A stretch of DNA of 64,000 nucleotides from Aspidiotus rigidus (GCA_035079385.1 JAVHKY010000038.1:1302001-1366000); one strand, 5' to 3'; numbered from the stretch's first letter, positions 13,138 through 22,477 are shown. The notes: a model not told the origin generated them from the letters alone. Numbers and translations: made by a program.

Positions 13138-13443
13138 CTACTGATTTACGTTTGTAAATTTCGAAAGCTGGTCGGATCTCAGTTCCGATTCTGAATTCTT
13201 TTTCAAATTGATCCAGTGGGAATATCTGGTACACTTTTGTTTGTCCTTCATGATTGGTATATATCTAATTACCGCGATATATAAATCGTCACTCCCGTTG
13301 CACGAACACTTTACATCATTTGTAACTTGAAAAGATTTTGTGGGAAAAACTGTATCTGTAGAATTGGTAATTACCGTAGAATTAGTTTGTAAAAAAAAAA
13401 CAAAAACCATCATGAAAATAACAACTGATCGCGACGACTTCAT
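13138..13443 (-). pseudogene. Small secreted protein exon, member A2, frameshifted
   Basis: Same family and start as A1, with signal peptide and NST/CSC region intact. A 2-bp insertion in the TATATA stretch near 13258 shifts the frame after IAVIRY, so the conserved VYQIFPLDQFEKEF tail is lost and an unrelated tail follows. Probably a nonfunctional tandem copy. Confidence 0.65.
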
Positions 13444-14111
13444 TATTGCGTAAATTATTCGGTTTAGTATTTAGACGCGAAATGATATGTTCAATCTTCA
13501 ATGTACCGAAAGAGAGTGAACTGATGAATTAATAACAATTATGAGCGATATAACATACTTGAAGAGCTTTTTTTCAAACCGCAACAAGTCCATTTTTTCC
13601 ATTTTGAGATAGACGCAAAAAAGTAAAAATTCTGTTCTACGATACTGACACGATCCATACTGATATGAAATGATGAGGTCGACGTTGGGAAAGGTAGGAA
13701 AAAGTTTGATGCTCCCCCTCCCTCCCTGTCGTCAGGGGGACACAAATTTGTATGTCGTTGTTGCGTTTTGCATCGAAAGGTGGACTTGTTGCGGTTTGGA
13801 GCGAAAGTGGTATTGAAAAATTTTCATTTTTGGCAAAATAGAAACAAGTCCACTCGATGATTCGAAAAATTTGAACTCGTAATATGCGATTTTTTATTCA
13901 AAAGAACACGTCAGAAGAGAACACGAATGTTGGAAATATTAAAATATTAATGATTGACATCGCAAGGGTCATCACGCAAGCAGTCGAACCCAGATTAGAG
14001 GAATAGAAATTATTTTCAATTCTTGAGAAATAATATAAAATAGTAAATTTAATTTTCAACAGTAGCTACCCTGTACCTAGCCTACTCACGTATTAAATTT
14101 CAAAGTTCAGC

Positions 14112-14808
14112 TTACATTATCATTTTCGTCTGAATTAATTACGTCGTTGGAATTTTCTTTTTCATTCAATTTTTCAGGAGAACTGGTGGCAAGGCTTTGA
14201 ATCAAACTCAAATTAGTTGAATCGGAATTATTTGAAGTGTCAGCATCAGTAGAAATTGGCAAATTCGATTTTTTGCCGCTCAACTCCTAAAATTAAACAG
14301 ATCTATTTGTACCTAGCTAGCTCGACCGATTACAGACCAAATTTTTGAAGACAAACTTACGTTATCATTCTCGTCTGAGTTATTTAGGTCTACGTCGTTG
14401 GAATTTTCTTTTTCATCCAATTTTTCAGGAGAACTGTGGTGGCAAGGGGTTGAATCGAACTCAAATTAGTTGAATCGGAATTATTTGAAGACTCGGCGTT
14501 GGTCAAAATTGGCAAATTCAGTTCACAACCATCCAAAACCTGGAAAACGATTGTATCAGAAATGAAGAACGAGTACAAACAACCCACGGCGTTAAAAACA
14601 AACTCTATCGTACATTTTCATCTTCCATCCTACCAGGATAATTCGAAAATAAAATTTCTGGAGGAATATCTTGCGAATCAACTGGGATGTAATCGATATC
14701 ATACTGTTTTACATTGGAATCTTGTTCGAGAGCCTGAAAATTATTCCCTCCTGAGCGCCCTGTGTATGGTGGTGCTGGTGCTGGCGAGAGGTGATGTGGC
14801 AGCAGTAG
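14112..14808 (-). CDS. Putative multi-exon gene with a tandemly duplicated exon, partly damaged
   Basis: Minus strand. Exon A (about 14808-14605) is Pro-rich and then acidic (YDIDYIPVDSQDIPPEILF), with a possible phase-0 donor after MEDEN. Exon B (about 14541-14350) and exon C (about 14287-14112) are duplicates: both hold ...LP, SSNNSDSTNLS or TSNNSDSTNLS, then acidic SDENDN followed by GTAAG donors, with consensus acceptors in front. Exon B has a 2-bp insertion after LAT that shifts its frame. No domain is recognised. It may be a decaying gene or an alternatively used exon pair; 5' and 3' ends are not defined. Confidence 0.4.
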
Positions 14809-15237
14809 CAGCAGCTGGGGGGATGGTATCATTCACACACTTGCTCGAAATCTAAATGAGAAAAACACTTCTTACTTTTTTTTTCTGTTTCCTAACAATA
14901 TTTATTTTTTTAAAATAAAAATCATTGATAAATCTTCATGTAATTCCACTGAAATAAGTACTTTTTTAAAAAACGACACAAAAAATGATTTCAATAAGAA
15001 ATTTTCGCTTAATGAGGTACTATTATTTTCCGACATAACAAAGTCCATCTTGCGCTTTTTCGTGCGTATAGCGCGGACCTCCTACAAAAATAAAATGAAT
15101 TGATGGGATAAAATATGTTAATTGGTTATTTTTTAAATTGTTTTGTAAATTTCTGTAGATTACCAGTAAAAGTAGAAGGTAATATAACGATTTTTCCAGT
15201 CTTTGCCCCTGAATCGTTTGTTAAAGAATCTTTCAGA

Positions 15238-15826
15238 TTAACATAACTGCTCCAAGCCGAGGGGCTCGTATTCGATCGTTGGCTCAAAATAATTGCCTTC
15301 TATCTTAATGCACACATCGAATTTGCCGAGTATTGTTTTTGCTTTGATAATTTCCAACGGTGCAATCTTTTCTTCTTTCTTGGATATTAAGAACGTTGAC
15401 GGCTTTACTTGTTCTCCTGTAAAAGGCATATGATTCTGTTAACTCGTTACTCTTTAGTCTTTACGCTCTCGCTTGTCATCTCATTAGTCATTACTCTTTA
15501 CGTTACGCGCTCGCTTGTTCGCTCGATCGTTAGAAAAATCTCTTCTGTTATAATAAACTATTTCGTTATAATAAATTCTGATGCATACTTGAAACATCTA
15601 ATAGCCTAGGTTCGATGGGAAATTCTTGCTCCACGTCATCCTTCGGGAATACGGTAAGATACGAAGTGTGAGTTGTATTATAGAATTCGATAACCGCAAT
15701 GAACGCCAGTGAACGATTTTCAAAAATAACTTTCCGCGTAGTTCTTTCACTTTCACACAGAAATGTTCCATTCACTGTTGCTAAAAATGAGCAAAAACAC
15801 ATCGAGCATAAAGAATACGTTTTCAT
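15238..15826 (-). CDS. Two-exon small secreted protein, diverged member of the 12-20 kb family
   Basis: Exon 1 15826-15589 starts with a signal peptide (MKTYSLCSMCFCSFLATVNG) and contains SLAFIAVIEFYN followed by TVFPKDDVEQEF, aligning with LYIAVIRYTN and IFPLDQFEKEF of the tandem copies. A GTATGC donor and a TTTTACAG acceptor give a 172-bp intron (15417-15588). Phase 1 on both sides lets exon 2 (15416-15238) continue with EQVKPSTFLISKKEEK and end after GLEQLC. Predicted product 138 residues, secreted, with no transmembrane segment. Function unknown. This is the only family member for which a second exon is apparent. Confidence 0.6.
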
Positions 15827-16159
15827 TTTACTCTACTTTTTCAAAACAGTAACTACTCAAAACTTTTCCAATCCGATTCAGCGATTGACAGAGAGTGAAC
15901 TGATGAATTAATAACAAGTATGAGCGATAATTATGACATTGTGCCGGATACTGTTTATGTACACAGCGTGATAAGTATGTTATATCGCTCATCTTAACCT
16001 AGCCATCAATCAACACCCAATCCGTATTTTCAAGCAATTTTGTCAATTTTGTAAAAGTAAAAAACTTCCATTTCACTCACACACTCCACTATGAAAACAT
16101 GCAGCCAGAAACATCTGGCTTTCATCCCTCGCCACGGCTTTAAAAGGGGGAGTTTTTTA

Positions 16160-16275
16160 TTTTTGACCACCTCGTCACCATCTAGACCATTGTGAGAGGA
16201 TGCTGTTAAAATCCGTCCAATAGGTTTGGAGTTTATAGGCTTCAAAAAAACGGTCAATTCTTTTATTATATAGAG
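16160..16275. repeat. Dispersed repeat shared with 42310-42425
   Basis: The block from tagaccattgtgag to gtcaattcttttattata recurs at 42310-42425 with scattered differences. It cuts off the 5' part of the accessory gene that starts at 16276, so it is probably an inserted mobile fragment. Confidence 0.7.
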
Positions 16276-16619
16276 ATGAGGGAGGACACTTAGAACGTGA
16301 TTACCTCCATGGATTAGGTTTTTATGATACATTTGACATAGGCAGACCTGATATTCGCTGCCCAACATTTGATCTTCTGATTAGTGATCCTCAATGGGAT
16401 GATCTCCGAAATTCTTCATCTTTTTGGTCCACTCATGTTATGGGACAGCCCAATAATACAATTTGTCAACAACATCGGTTTAGGTCTCCTCCTTTCCATT
16501 GTTCTATGTTGGAGACGCAGATGTTTGCGGAATGGATTCACCATTTCTGCAGAGCAAATGACGCTGACCCTAACATTGACCATGATTTAATGTTAGCGTC
16601 AGAAGTTTCTCATTTCAAC

Positions 16620-16620
<1 letters not shown>
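16276..16620 (+). pseudogene. Retroelement accessory gene, copy 1, 5' part
   Basis: Plus-strand frame encodes GGHLERDYLHGLGFYDTFDIG, a Cys-Pro-x-Phe-Asp block (CPTFDLLISDPQWDDL) and the C-terminal PPFHCSMLETQMFAEWIHHFC. It is closely similar to 34801-35520 and 50614-51347. The N-terminal third, including the VIDIDG motif, is missing because a dispersed repeat abuts at 16276. The frame runs into Asn codons made by the (AAT)n tract, where a Dong-type element is inserted, and resumes at 18692. Confidence 0.7.

Positions 16621-16664
<44 letters not shown>
16621..16664. repeat. (AAT)n microsatellite
   Basis: About fifteen ATA/TAA units. In the two related genes the same place encodes short Asn/Asp/Glu runs, so the tract is an expanded codon repeat of the accessory gene. 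It is the 5' flank of the R4/Dong-type insertion. Confidence 0.85.
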
Positions 16665-16667
<3 letters not shown>

Positions 16668-18691
16668 CAACATATTAGCAGAAGAACAGAAAGGCTGTAG
16701 GAAAGGCTCAAAAGGATGCAAAGAACAATTAATAATTGATCAAACAATAATGGAGCACGCGTATAAGAAGAAACGAAATATTACAACTGCATTCATAGAT
16801 TATCAAAAAGCCTATGATTCGGTCCCACACTCGTGGCTCAAAGAAGTCCTAGAAATGTACAAGGTCCATCCAGCTCTAACAGTATTCCTGGATAAATTGA
16901 TGAAACAATGGCGAACCGAAATCCAGATAAGAGGAAGTGTAGGAACAATAAAGACTAGAGAAATCAAATTTAAGCGAGGTATTTTTCAGGGTGATGCATT
17001 CAGCCCAATGTGGTTTTGCTTAGCGATGAATCCACTCTCGACAATATTGAACGCAGAGCAACAAAAAGACGGGTTTCTCATAAAAGAATATAACTTAAAG
17101 GTATCAGTCACACATCTCTTGTATATGGATGACCTCAAATTATATGGTCGGACTGAGAGATGCCTAAATAACCTGTTGAAAACGACAGAGGACTTCTCTC
17201 GAGACATAAAAATGAAATTCGGAATCGATAAATGCAGTATACAAAATATCAAAAAGGGCAAACTCGATCATAATAACAAAGAAAACGGAGAGACGCGAGG
17301 CATTCCACAGATGGGGCCAGAAGATATGTACAAGTACCTTGGATATGAGCAGAACTGCCGAACGGAACATACAAAAATAAAACAAACTCTAACTGAGGGA
17401 TTCTGCCAACGAATGCGTAAAATAACAAATAAACATTTGAATAGCAAAAATATGACAAAGGCAATTAATACCTATGCCATTCCACTATTGACATATTCGT
17501 TCGGAATTATTAAATGGACCACCACAGAAGTGGAAGACTTGGAGCGAAAGATACGAAAAGCGCTGGTTACTGCACGAAAATTCCACCCCAAAGCGGCGAT
17601 CGAACGCCAAAACATACCAAGAAGATTGGGGGGACGGGGAATAATTGACATCGTCAGTCTGAGAGAGAGGCAGATTGAGGGACTTAGAAAATATTTCTGG
17701 AGCAAAGCAAAAGATTCACCGATACATCAGATAGTAACAAATATTGACGACAGATACACACCGCTCAACCTCAGCTCAGGCATTCCGGCGGAAACACAAA
17801 ATAGCAAAGAAAAATTGGAGGAGAAATTGGAAAGGTGGAAAGGAAAGACCCTGCATGGACGATATGCCGCAGAAATTGAAGCCGAGGGTATTGACAAACA
17901 GGCATCGCTCCGGTGGCTGGAAAAGGGACTTCTGTTCCCTGAAACAGAGGGCTTCCTGATGGCGATCCAAGATCAGGTGATAAGAACAAAGAATTACAGG
18001 AAGTATATAATAAAGGATTTGCAGGAGAATGATGTTTGCCGAATATGTGGCGACAAACCCGAGACCATTCAACATATAATTGCGGGCTGTGAAAAAATGG
18101 CACCGACGGAATATTTACAAAGACACAATGATGTTGCAAAGGTGCTGCATATAGCTCTGGTAAAGAAATATGGCTTTATTAAACAGGAAGAAAAATACTA
18201 CAACTACGAACCCAAGAAGATCCATGAAAATGAAAGAATAAAGTTATATTGGGATCGAACAATTATGACTGATAAAACAGTGCAAGCAAATAGACCTGAT
18301 ATAACGGTCATCGACAAGAGCAATAAGGAGGTGCACTTAATCGATGTTGCTATACCTAATACAAATAACTGCATGAAAACAGTAACAACCAAAAACGAAA
18401 AGTATAGGGATCTAGCCACGGAAATGCAACGAGTAGGAATCGCCAAGAAGGTATTAGTGAATCCGATAGTAATATCTGCAACCGGAGTGACACCCACAAA
18501 AACAATACGGAACGTGGAGAAGCTACTCGGAAAAACTGAGGCGGTGCGGATATTCGAGCTGATGCAGAAGGCGGCAATATTGGCAACCACAAGATTAGTT
18601 CGGAGAGTTCTAGGAGAGTCGTACAGATAGACTATGGCCATGGTGAAAACCCGCCCTAGTTTACAATACCGCCAAGGGCGTGCGATGAGGA
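16665..18691 (+). mobile_element. R4/Dong-clade non-LTR retrotransposon, 5'-truncated
   Basis: A single retrotransposon body flanked on both sides by AAT repeats (16621-16664 and 18692-18709). The reading frame is already open at 16666, upstream of the first Met, and begins inside the reverse transcriptase, so the N-terminal part is missing. The 3' untranslated part is about 60 bp and carries no poly(A). Dong-type elements are known to sit in TAA repeats; the flanks here fit that. Confidence 0.8.
16750..18630 (+). CDS. Reverse transcriptase with restriction-like endonuclease (R4/Dong type), N-terminally truncated
   Basis: A 626-residue open frame. RT motif A is FIDYQKAYDSVPH (residues 15-27), motif B GIFQGDAFSPMWFCLAMNP (about 77-95), and motif C YMDD at 125-128. 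A C-terminal zinc-knuckle-like CxxC...HxxxxC (CRICGDKPETIQHIIAGC, about 428-445) precedes RPDITVIDKS and HLIDVAIP (about 515-535), the PD...D signature of the restriction-like endonuclease used for target-primed reverse transcription. The ATG at 16750 is arbitrary, since the frame is open upstream through GCRKGSKGCKEQLIID. No stops or frameshifts interrupt the visible part, indicating a fairly recent insertion. Function known for the family: target cleavage and cDNA synthesis at the chromosome. Confidence 0.85.
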   Translation: MEHAYKKKRNITTAFIDYQKAYDSVPHSWLKEVLEMYKVHPALTVFLDKLMKQWRTEIQIRGSVGTIKTREIKFKRGIFQGDAFSPMWFCLAMNPLSTILNAEQQKDGFLIKEYNLKVSVTHLLYMDDLKLYGRTERCLNNLLKTTEDFSRDIKMKFGIDKCSIQNIKKGKLDHNNKENGETRGIPQMGPEDMYKYLGYEQNCRTEHTKIKQTLTEGFCQRMRKITNKHLNSKNMTKAINTYAIPLLTYSFGIIKWTTTEVEDLERKIRKALVTARKFHPKAAIERQNIPRRLGGRGIIDIVSLRERQIEGLRKYFWSKAKDSPIHQIVTNIDDRYTPLNLSSGIPAETQNSKEKLEEKLERWKGKTLHGRYAAEIEAEGIDKQASLRWLEKGLLFPETEGFLMAIQDQVIRTKNYRKYIIKDLQENDVCRICGDKPETIQHIIAGCEKMAPTEYLQRHNDVAKVLHIALVKKYGFIKQEEKYYNYEPKKIHENERIKLYWDRTIMTDKTVQANRPDITVIDKSNKEVHLIDVAIPNTNNCMKTVTTKNEKYRDLATEMQRVGIAKKVLVNPIVISATGVTPTKTIRNVEKLLGKTEAVRIFELMQKAAILATTRLVRRVLGESYR

Positions 18692-18776
18692 AATAATAAT
18701 AATGATAATAAGGAAGATATGGTAGAGCCTTTGAGTAGATATGACATATATGTTCTGGCGCAGTGAAGCGCAGGGG
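18692..18776 (+). pseudogene. Retroelement accessory gene, copy 1, 3' end after the Dong insertion
   Basis: Resumes the Asn-codon run and continues NKEDMVEPLSRYD to a TGA at 18774. The matching end of the 34.8 kb copy reads NDNDIIEPLAPAA. The Dong element therefore split this gene inside its codon repeat. Confidence 0.65.
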
Positions 18777-19435
18777 TTAATTTTCCTCATTTTTCATTGA
18801 ATTTCAAAAATCCTTAAAAGAAGCACAGGGACCTGTTTCTCTCATTTTGAGGCTCTCACATTTTCCACTCAATTTTAAAAATCTTAAAAAAAAAGCGCAG
18901 GGGCTAATTTCTCTCATTTTTCATCAAATTTTTAAAAATTCTAAAAGAAACACAGTGAAGCACAGGGATTAATTTCTTACATTTTCCATCGTTTTTTCAA
19001 CACTTCCAATAATCTTAAAAAATTAATTTTTTCACTATTTTAACCACAAAAAGAAGTGCAGGGGTTAATTTCTTTCTAAAATCATAAAAAGTAGCCCAGG
19101 AGGTTCCTAGCGTAGTGAAGCGTTGTATCAAATTTCTATCGTTTTTCTCTTTTTTAACCCTAAAAAATTCTAGTCTATGTATGTTCTACCGCACTTGCTG
19201 ATGATTTCTCTAGCGCATCAAGAACTCATTCGTATCATTCTCTAAAATCTAGAAAAATCATAAATGTCCTGTTATTACGTTAGCATTAGCTGTAGCTCGT
19301 GAGATGGCTGTCTCAAAAAGAAGCGAGTCAGATCCTAAGTTAGGTTCCAATCCTTTCTGTGTTTCCGTAAGGGAGCACTAGTGTAGCTCCCGATGACACT
19401 AAAAACTCTTGAAAGTTCTCACATCAAATTCATAT
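18777..19435. repeat. Degenerate tandem repeats around gcaggggttaatttctctcat
   Basis: Words of the type (g/a)cgcaggg(g/a)ttaatttct, cattttcca/tca and aaaatcttaaaa recur five or six times between about 18770 and 19090 at 60-90 bp spacing. No ORF of interest. From 19140 to 19435 the sequence is unique with no recognised feature. Confidence 0.55.
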
Positions 19436-19660
19436 TATATACTTTAATAATTATTGTATCGTATACAAAAATATCATTATTTTAACCTGATGGGTAGACC
19501 AGAGCTGGTCTGCTTGTAATCGTTATTAATGGTAGGCCTATGACCAGCTATCGGGTATAGCGCAGGGTATTACCGTTGCAATAGGAGTTTGGTAGCTCCC
19601 TTCGAGTGATATGCAGGTATCCTTTGGTCCGAGGCTCGACTTTTCATGCAAAATCTCGAA

Positions 19661-19978
19661 TTATTGACGGTCGTCTACTGATTTACATTTGTAAATTTCG
19701 AAAGCTGGTTGGATCTCAGTTCCGATTCTGAATTCTTTTTCAAATTGATCCAGTGGGAATATCTGGTACACTTTTGTTTGTCCTTCATGATTGGTATATC
19801 TGATTACCGCGATATATAAATCGTCACTCCCGTTGCACGAACACTTTACATCATTTGTAACTTGAAAAGATTTTGTGGGAAAAACTGTATCTGTAGAATT
19901 GGTAATTACCGTAGAATTAGTTTGTAAAAAAAAAACAAAAACCATTATGAAAATAATAACTGATCGCGACGACTTCAT
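19661..19978 (-). CDS. Small secreted protein exon, member B1
   Basis: Minus strand, 105 residues from the conserved MKSSRSV start (an extra upstream Met exists at 20026). Signal peptide, NSTVITNST, CSCNGS and LYIAVIRYTNHEGQT are followed by an intact VYQIFPLDQFEKEF tail. It differs from A1 by a few substitutions, including EIYKCKS for EIYKRKS. The GT of a possible donor near 19686 is retained even though the codon changed. Secreted product of unknown role. Confidence 0.5.
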   Translation of the reverse strand: MKSSRSVIIFIMVFVFFLQTNSTVITNSTDTVFPTKSFQVTNDVKCSCNGSDDLYIAVIRYTNHEGQTKVYQIFPLDQFEKEFRIGTEIQPAFEIYKCKSVDDRQ

Positions 19979-20043
19979 TATTATGTAAATTCGGTTTAGT
20001 ATTGAGACGCAAAATGATATGTTCAATCTTCAATGTCCCGAAA

Positions 20044-20229
20044 GAGGTATTACCGTTGCAATAGGAATTTGCTAGCCCCCTTCAAGTGATATGCACGTGT
20101 CCTTTGGTCCGAGGCTCAACTTTTCATGCAAAATCTCGAATTGACGGTCGTCTACTGACTTCATTATTACGTAAATTTGGTTTAGTATTGAGACGCGAAA
20201 TGATATGTTCAATCTTCAATGTCCCAAAA
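20044..20229 (-). pseudogene. Internally deleted copy of the secreted-protein unit
   Basis: Contains the unit's leading block (tattaccgttgcaatagg through gacggtcgtctactga) joined directly to its trailing block (cttcattattacgtaaatt through tgttcaatcttcaatgtccc). The coding part between them is gone, leaving about 186 bp of a 480-bp unit. The joined sequences share ctactga/cgact-like words, consistent with a deletion between short matches. Confidence 0.7.
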
Positions 20230-20326
20230 GAGGTATTACCGTTGCAATAGGAATTTGTTAGCTTTTTTCAAGTGATATGCACGTGTCGTTTGGTCCGAGG
20301 CTCGACTTTTCATGCAAAATCTCGAA

Positions 20327-20644
20327 TTATTGACGGTCGTCTACTGATTTACGTTTGTAAATTTCGAAAGCTGGTCGGATCTCAGTTCCGATTCTGAATT
20401 CTTTTTCAAATTGATCCAGTGGGAATATCTGGTACACTTTTGTTTGTCCTTCATGATTGGTATATCTAATTACCGCGATATATAAATCGTCACTCCCATT
20501 GCACAAACACTTTACATTATTTGTAACTTGAATAGATTTTGTGGGAAAAACTGTATCTATAGAATTGGTAATTACCGTAGAATTAGTTTGTAAAAAAAAA
20601 ACAAAAACCATTATGAAAATAATAACTGATCGCGACGACTTCAT
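20327..20644 (-). CDS. Small secreted protein exon, member B2
   Basis: 105-residue ORF with the same architecture as A1 and B1: signal peptide (about residues 1-23), several NxS/T sites, CLCNGS (one Cys-flanking residue differs) and an intact IFPLDQFEKEF tail. Four copies across two loci plus the 15.2 kb relative define the family. Purifying constraint cannot be judged by eye; differences are few and the copies may simply be young. Confidence 0.5.
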   Translation of the reverse strand: MKSSRSVIIFIMVFVFFLQTNSTVITNSIDTVFPTKSIQVTNNVKCLCNGSDDLYIAVIRYTNHEGQTKVYQIFPLDQFEKEFRIGTEIRPAFEIYKRKSVDDRQ

Positions 20645-21144
20645 TATTATGTAAATTCGGTTTAGTATTTAGACGCGAAATGATATGTTCAATCTTCAAT
20701 GTACAGAAAGAGAGTGAACTGATGAATTAATAACAAGTATGAGCGATATAACATACTTGAAGAGCTTTTTTTCAAACCGCAACAAGTCCATTTTTTCCAT
20801 TTTGAAATAGACGCAAAAAAGTAAAAATTCTGTTCTACGGTACTGACACGATCCATACTGATATGGAATGATGAGGTCGACGTTGGGAAAGGTAGGAAAA
20901 AGTTTGATGCTCCCCCTCCCTCCCTGTCGTCAGGGGGACACAAATCTGTATGTCGTTGTTGCGTTTTGCATCGAAAGGTGGACTTGTTGCGGTTTGGAGC
21001 GAAAGTGGTATTGAAAAATTTTCATTTTTGGCAAAATAGAAACAAGTCCACTCGATGATTCGAAAAATTTGAACGCGTAATATGCGATTTTTTATCCAAA
21101 TGAACACGTCAGAGGAGAACACGAATGTTAGAAATAGTAAAATA

Positions 21145-21408
21145 TTAATAATTGATATCGCAAGGGTCATCACGCAAGCAGTCGCACTGTTCGTCATCGT
21201 CTTCCACGACATTTTCATCTGCAAGGCGAGTCATCGCGTTGACATAATACTGTAATTCAGGTAGTTTCGCCCACTTCTCTCCAAAACGGCGCTCCAGCAG
21301 GTACGGAACATCTTGTGCTTTTTTAGGAGGAATACGGATTGCTTCTCGGGGTACACGAGGCCGCATGATTAGAGACATTTTTTGAATATCAGTGAGCGCA
21401 TGTGTCAA
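21145..21408 (-). CDS. Unrecognised acidic-tailed ORF or exon
   Basis: 87 codons on the minus strand, more GC-rich than the flanks. Basic N-terminal half (RPRVPREAIRIPPKKAQDV), then an acidic, Cys-containing tail (VVEDDDEQCDCLRDDPCD). Its last codons lie inside the duplicated segment and are therefore present, without the rest, at about 13970-13992. It may be an exon of the same gene as the P-loop ORF upstream (21630-21929); no splice link was proven. Confidence 0.35.
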   Translation of the reverse strand: MTHALTDIQKMSLIMRPRVPREAIRIPPKKAQDVPYLLERRFGEKWAKLPELQYYVNAMTRLADENVVEDDDEQCDCLRDDPCDINY

Positions 21409-21629
21409 AAAACACGATCCAACCTACTATACTGTAGTTTTTATTGTCTATGAAAAATGAAAGTCAATAAATTATTTTGTTGTACAGAACATCAAGTCTC
21501 TCAGTTATTTAAAAGTGAAGCTCAAGTTGCGAGATTGATTAAACTCACCTACGATAGGGTTTGCTACAATTAACATCACTATATAAAATATTTTCAATCG
21601 CGGATTCTTTTGGAAATTTTCTTGATCGT

Positions 21630-21914
21630 TCATTTGACGTTTTCTGTTGGGACGACTATTTTGTGGTACGCTTCGTAAAATTCCAAGGGTGTCTTGCTGC
21701 CAAGATCAACCCGAAGTACAATATTTTCATTGTTATATTCAACAAAATGATTGATTGCCGAGGTCTTTCCAGAATCAACAGACCTCACTAGCAAAATATT
21801 TCTTCGACGACAAACGTCGGTTTTCAAAGCATAGTCGAGTAGGCGAAAAAACCATTTCTGTGGTACATTGCATGTCTCAGGTATCTCAGGAGGAACAATC
21901 ACTTCGACATTTTC
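21630..21914 (-). CDS. Exon with a P-loop-like motif
   Basis: Minus strand; a consensus acceptor (tttatgtttacag) opens the exon at about 21914 and the frame runs to a stop at 21630. RRRNILLVRSVDSGKTSAINHF resembles a Walker A loop preceded by a hydrophobic strand, but the first Gly of GxxxxGKT is replaced (R-SVDSGKTS). An ATPase or SF3-type helicase remnant is one possibility; Walker B and the rest of a helicase are not visible. It may derive from a virus or mobile element. Confidence 0.3.
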   Translation of the reverse strand, partial: ENVEVIVPPEIPETCNVPQKWFFRLLDYALKTDVCRRRNILLVRSVDSGKTSAINHFVEYNNENIVLRVDLGSKTPLEFYEAYHKIVVPTENVK

Positions 21915-21989
21915 TGTAAACATAAACACTTTTCATTTTTTGACAAAATTATAGTGCAAATTCATAGTTAATAATACCCACTATAATGA

Positions 21990-22440
21990 ATTGTATGTTT
22001 GGACTCGCAATTCTGGAAAAAACCTTTGTACTCACATACAAATATAACGTCCAACTGTGGCACAGGTTTCTTCTGTACAATGCCGATAAATTGACTATTG
22101 CATGAAGTGCAATGACCATCAATTTTGTAATAATTGAAGCCCTGTCTCAGGACCTTGGCACGTTTAAATGCAAGGGAACAAGGCAGTTTTGTTTCTCGCC
22201 AAAGATGTCTATATACAATGGTAGTTCATTTATCTGGCTGCAAAACGTAGTACATTCTTGTCCTATATGTCACTATTTTTGGTTTCATTCTCAACGAAGC
22301 AGACCAAGAGATACTTGAATTAAAGTTTTGTACCTTCTCACATTCTCTCTCTTCAGGTAAATCATCCAATTCTTCCGACGCATTGATTTTGGGCCAGGCG
22401 GTACTTTCTATTTTCCTTGTAAGATATTATTTCAATTCTC
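21990..22440 (-). pseudogene. Second copy of the transposon-protein fragment at 9680-10490
   Basis: Close copy of the 10070-10490 part of the first fragment, with the YKIDGHCTSC and KKPVPQLDVI segments. Here the codon that is a stop in the first copy is CAG, so this copy is less damaged at that site. It breaks off near 21990, before the REPAHIPS block. Confidence 0.5.
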
Positions 22441-22477
22441 GTGAATTATTGTAAACAAGAAATTGAGGGCGTTTTAT

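Larger units (their letters stand above)
12410..13992. repeat. Segmental duplication, copy A (partner 19436-21183)
   Basis: From the attataatta/tgtatcgtata block at the left to gggtcatcacgcaagcagtcg at the right, this segment repeats in the same orientation at 19436-21183. It carries two roughly 480-bp tandem units, each holding a small secreted-protein ORF on the minus strand, plus about 500 bp of shared flank. Copy B has three units, one internally deleted. Confidence 0.85.
19436..21183. repeat. Segmental duplication, copy B (partner 12410-13992)
   Basis: Same content and order as 12410-13992, with three tandem units of the secreted-protein cassette (19565-20043, a shortened unit about 20044-20229, and 20230-20700). 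The right edge lies inside the ORF at 21145-21408, which continues only in this copy. Confidence 0.85.

Noticed and set aside
13539..13745. ORF beginning MCPPDDREGG and its twin at 20689-20943
   Set aside because: Conserved only because both lie in the segmental duplication; composition and lack of motifs argue against coding, and the frame differs at its end between copies.
17472..18641. Minus-strand ORFs inside the Dong element
   Set aside because: Antisense shadows of the RT-endonuclease ORF.
16621..19140. CRISPR array
   Set aside because: Repeats here and elsewhere are microsatellite, tandem exon or degenerate units without regular repeat-spacer structure or cas genes.
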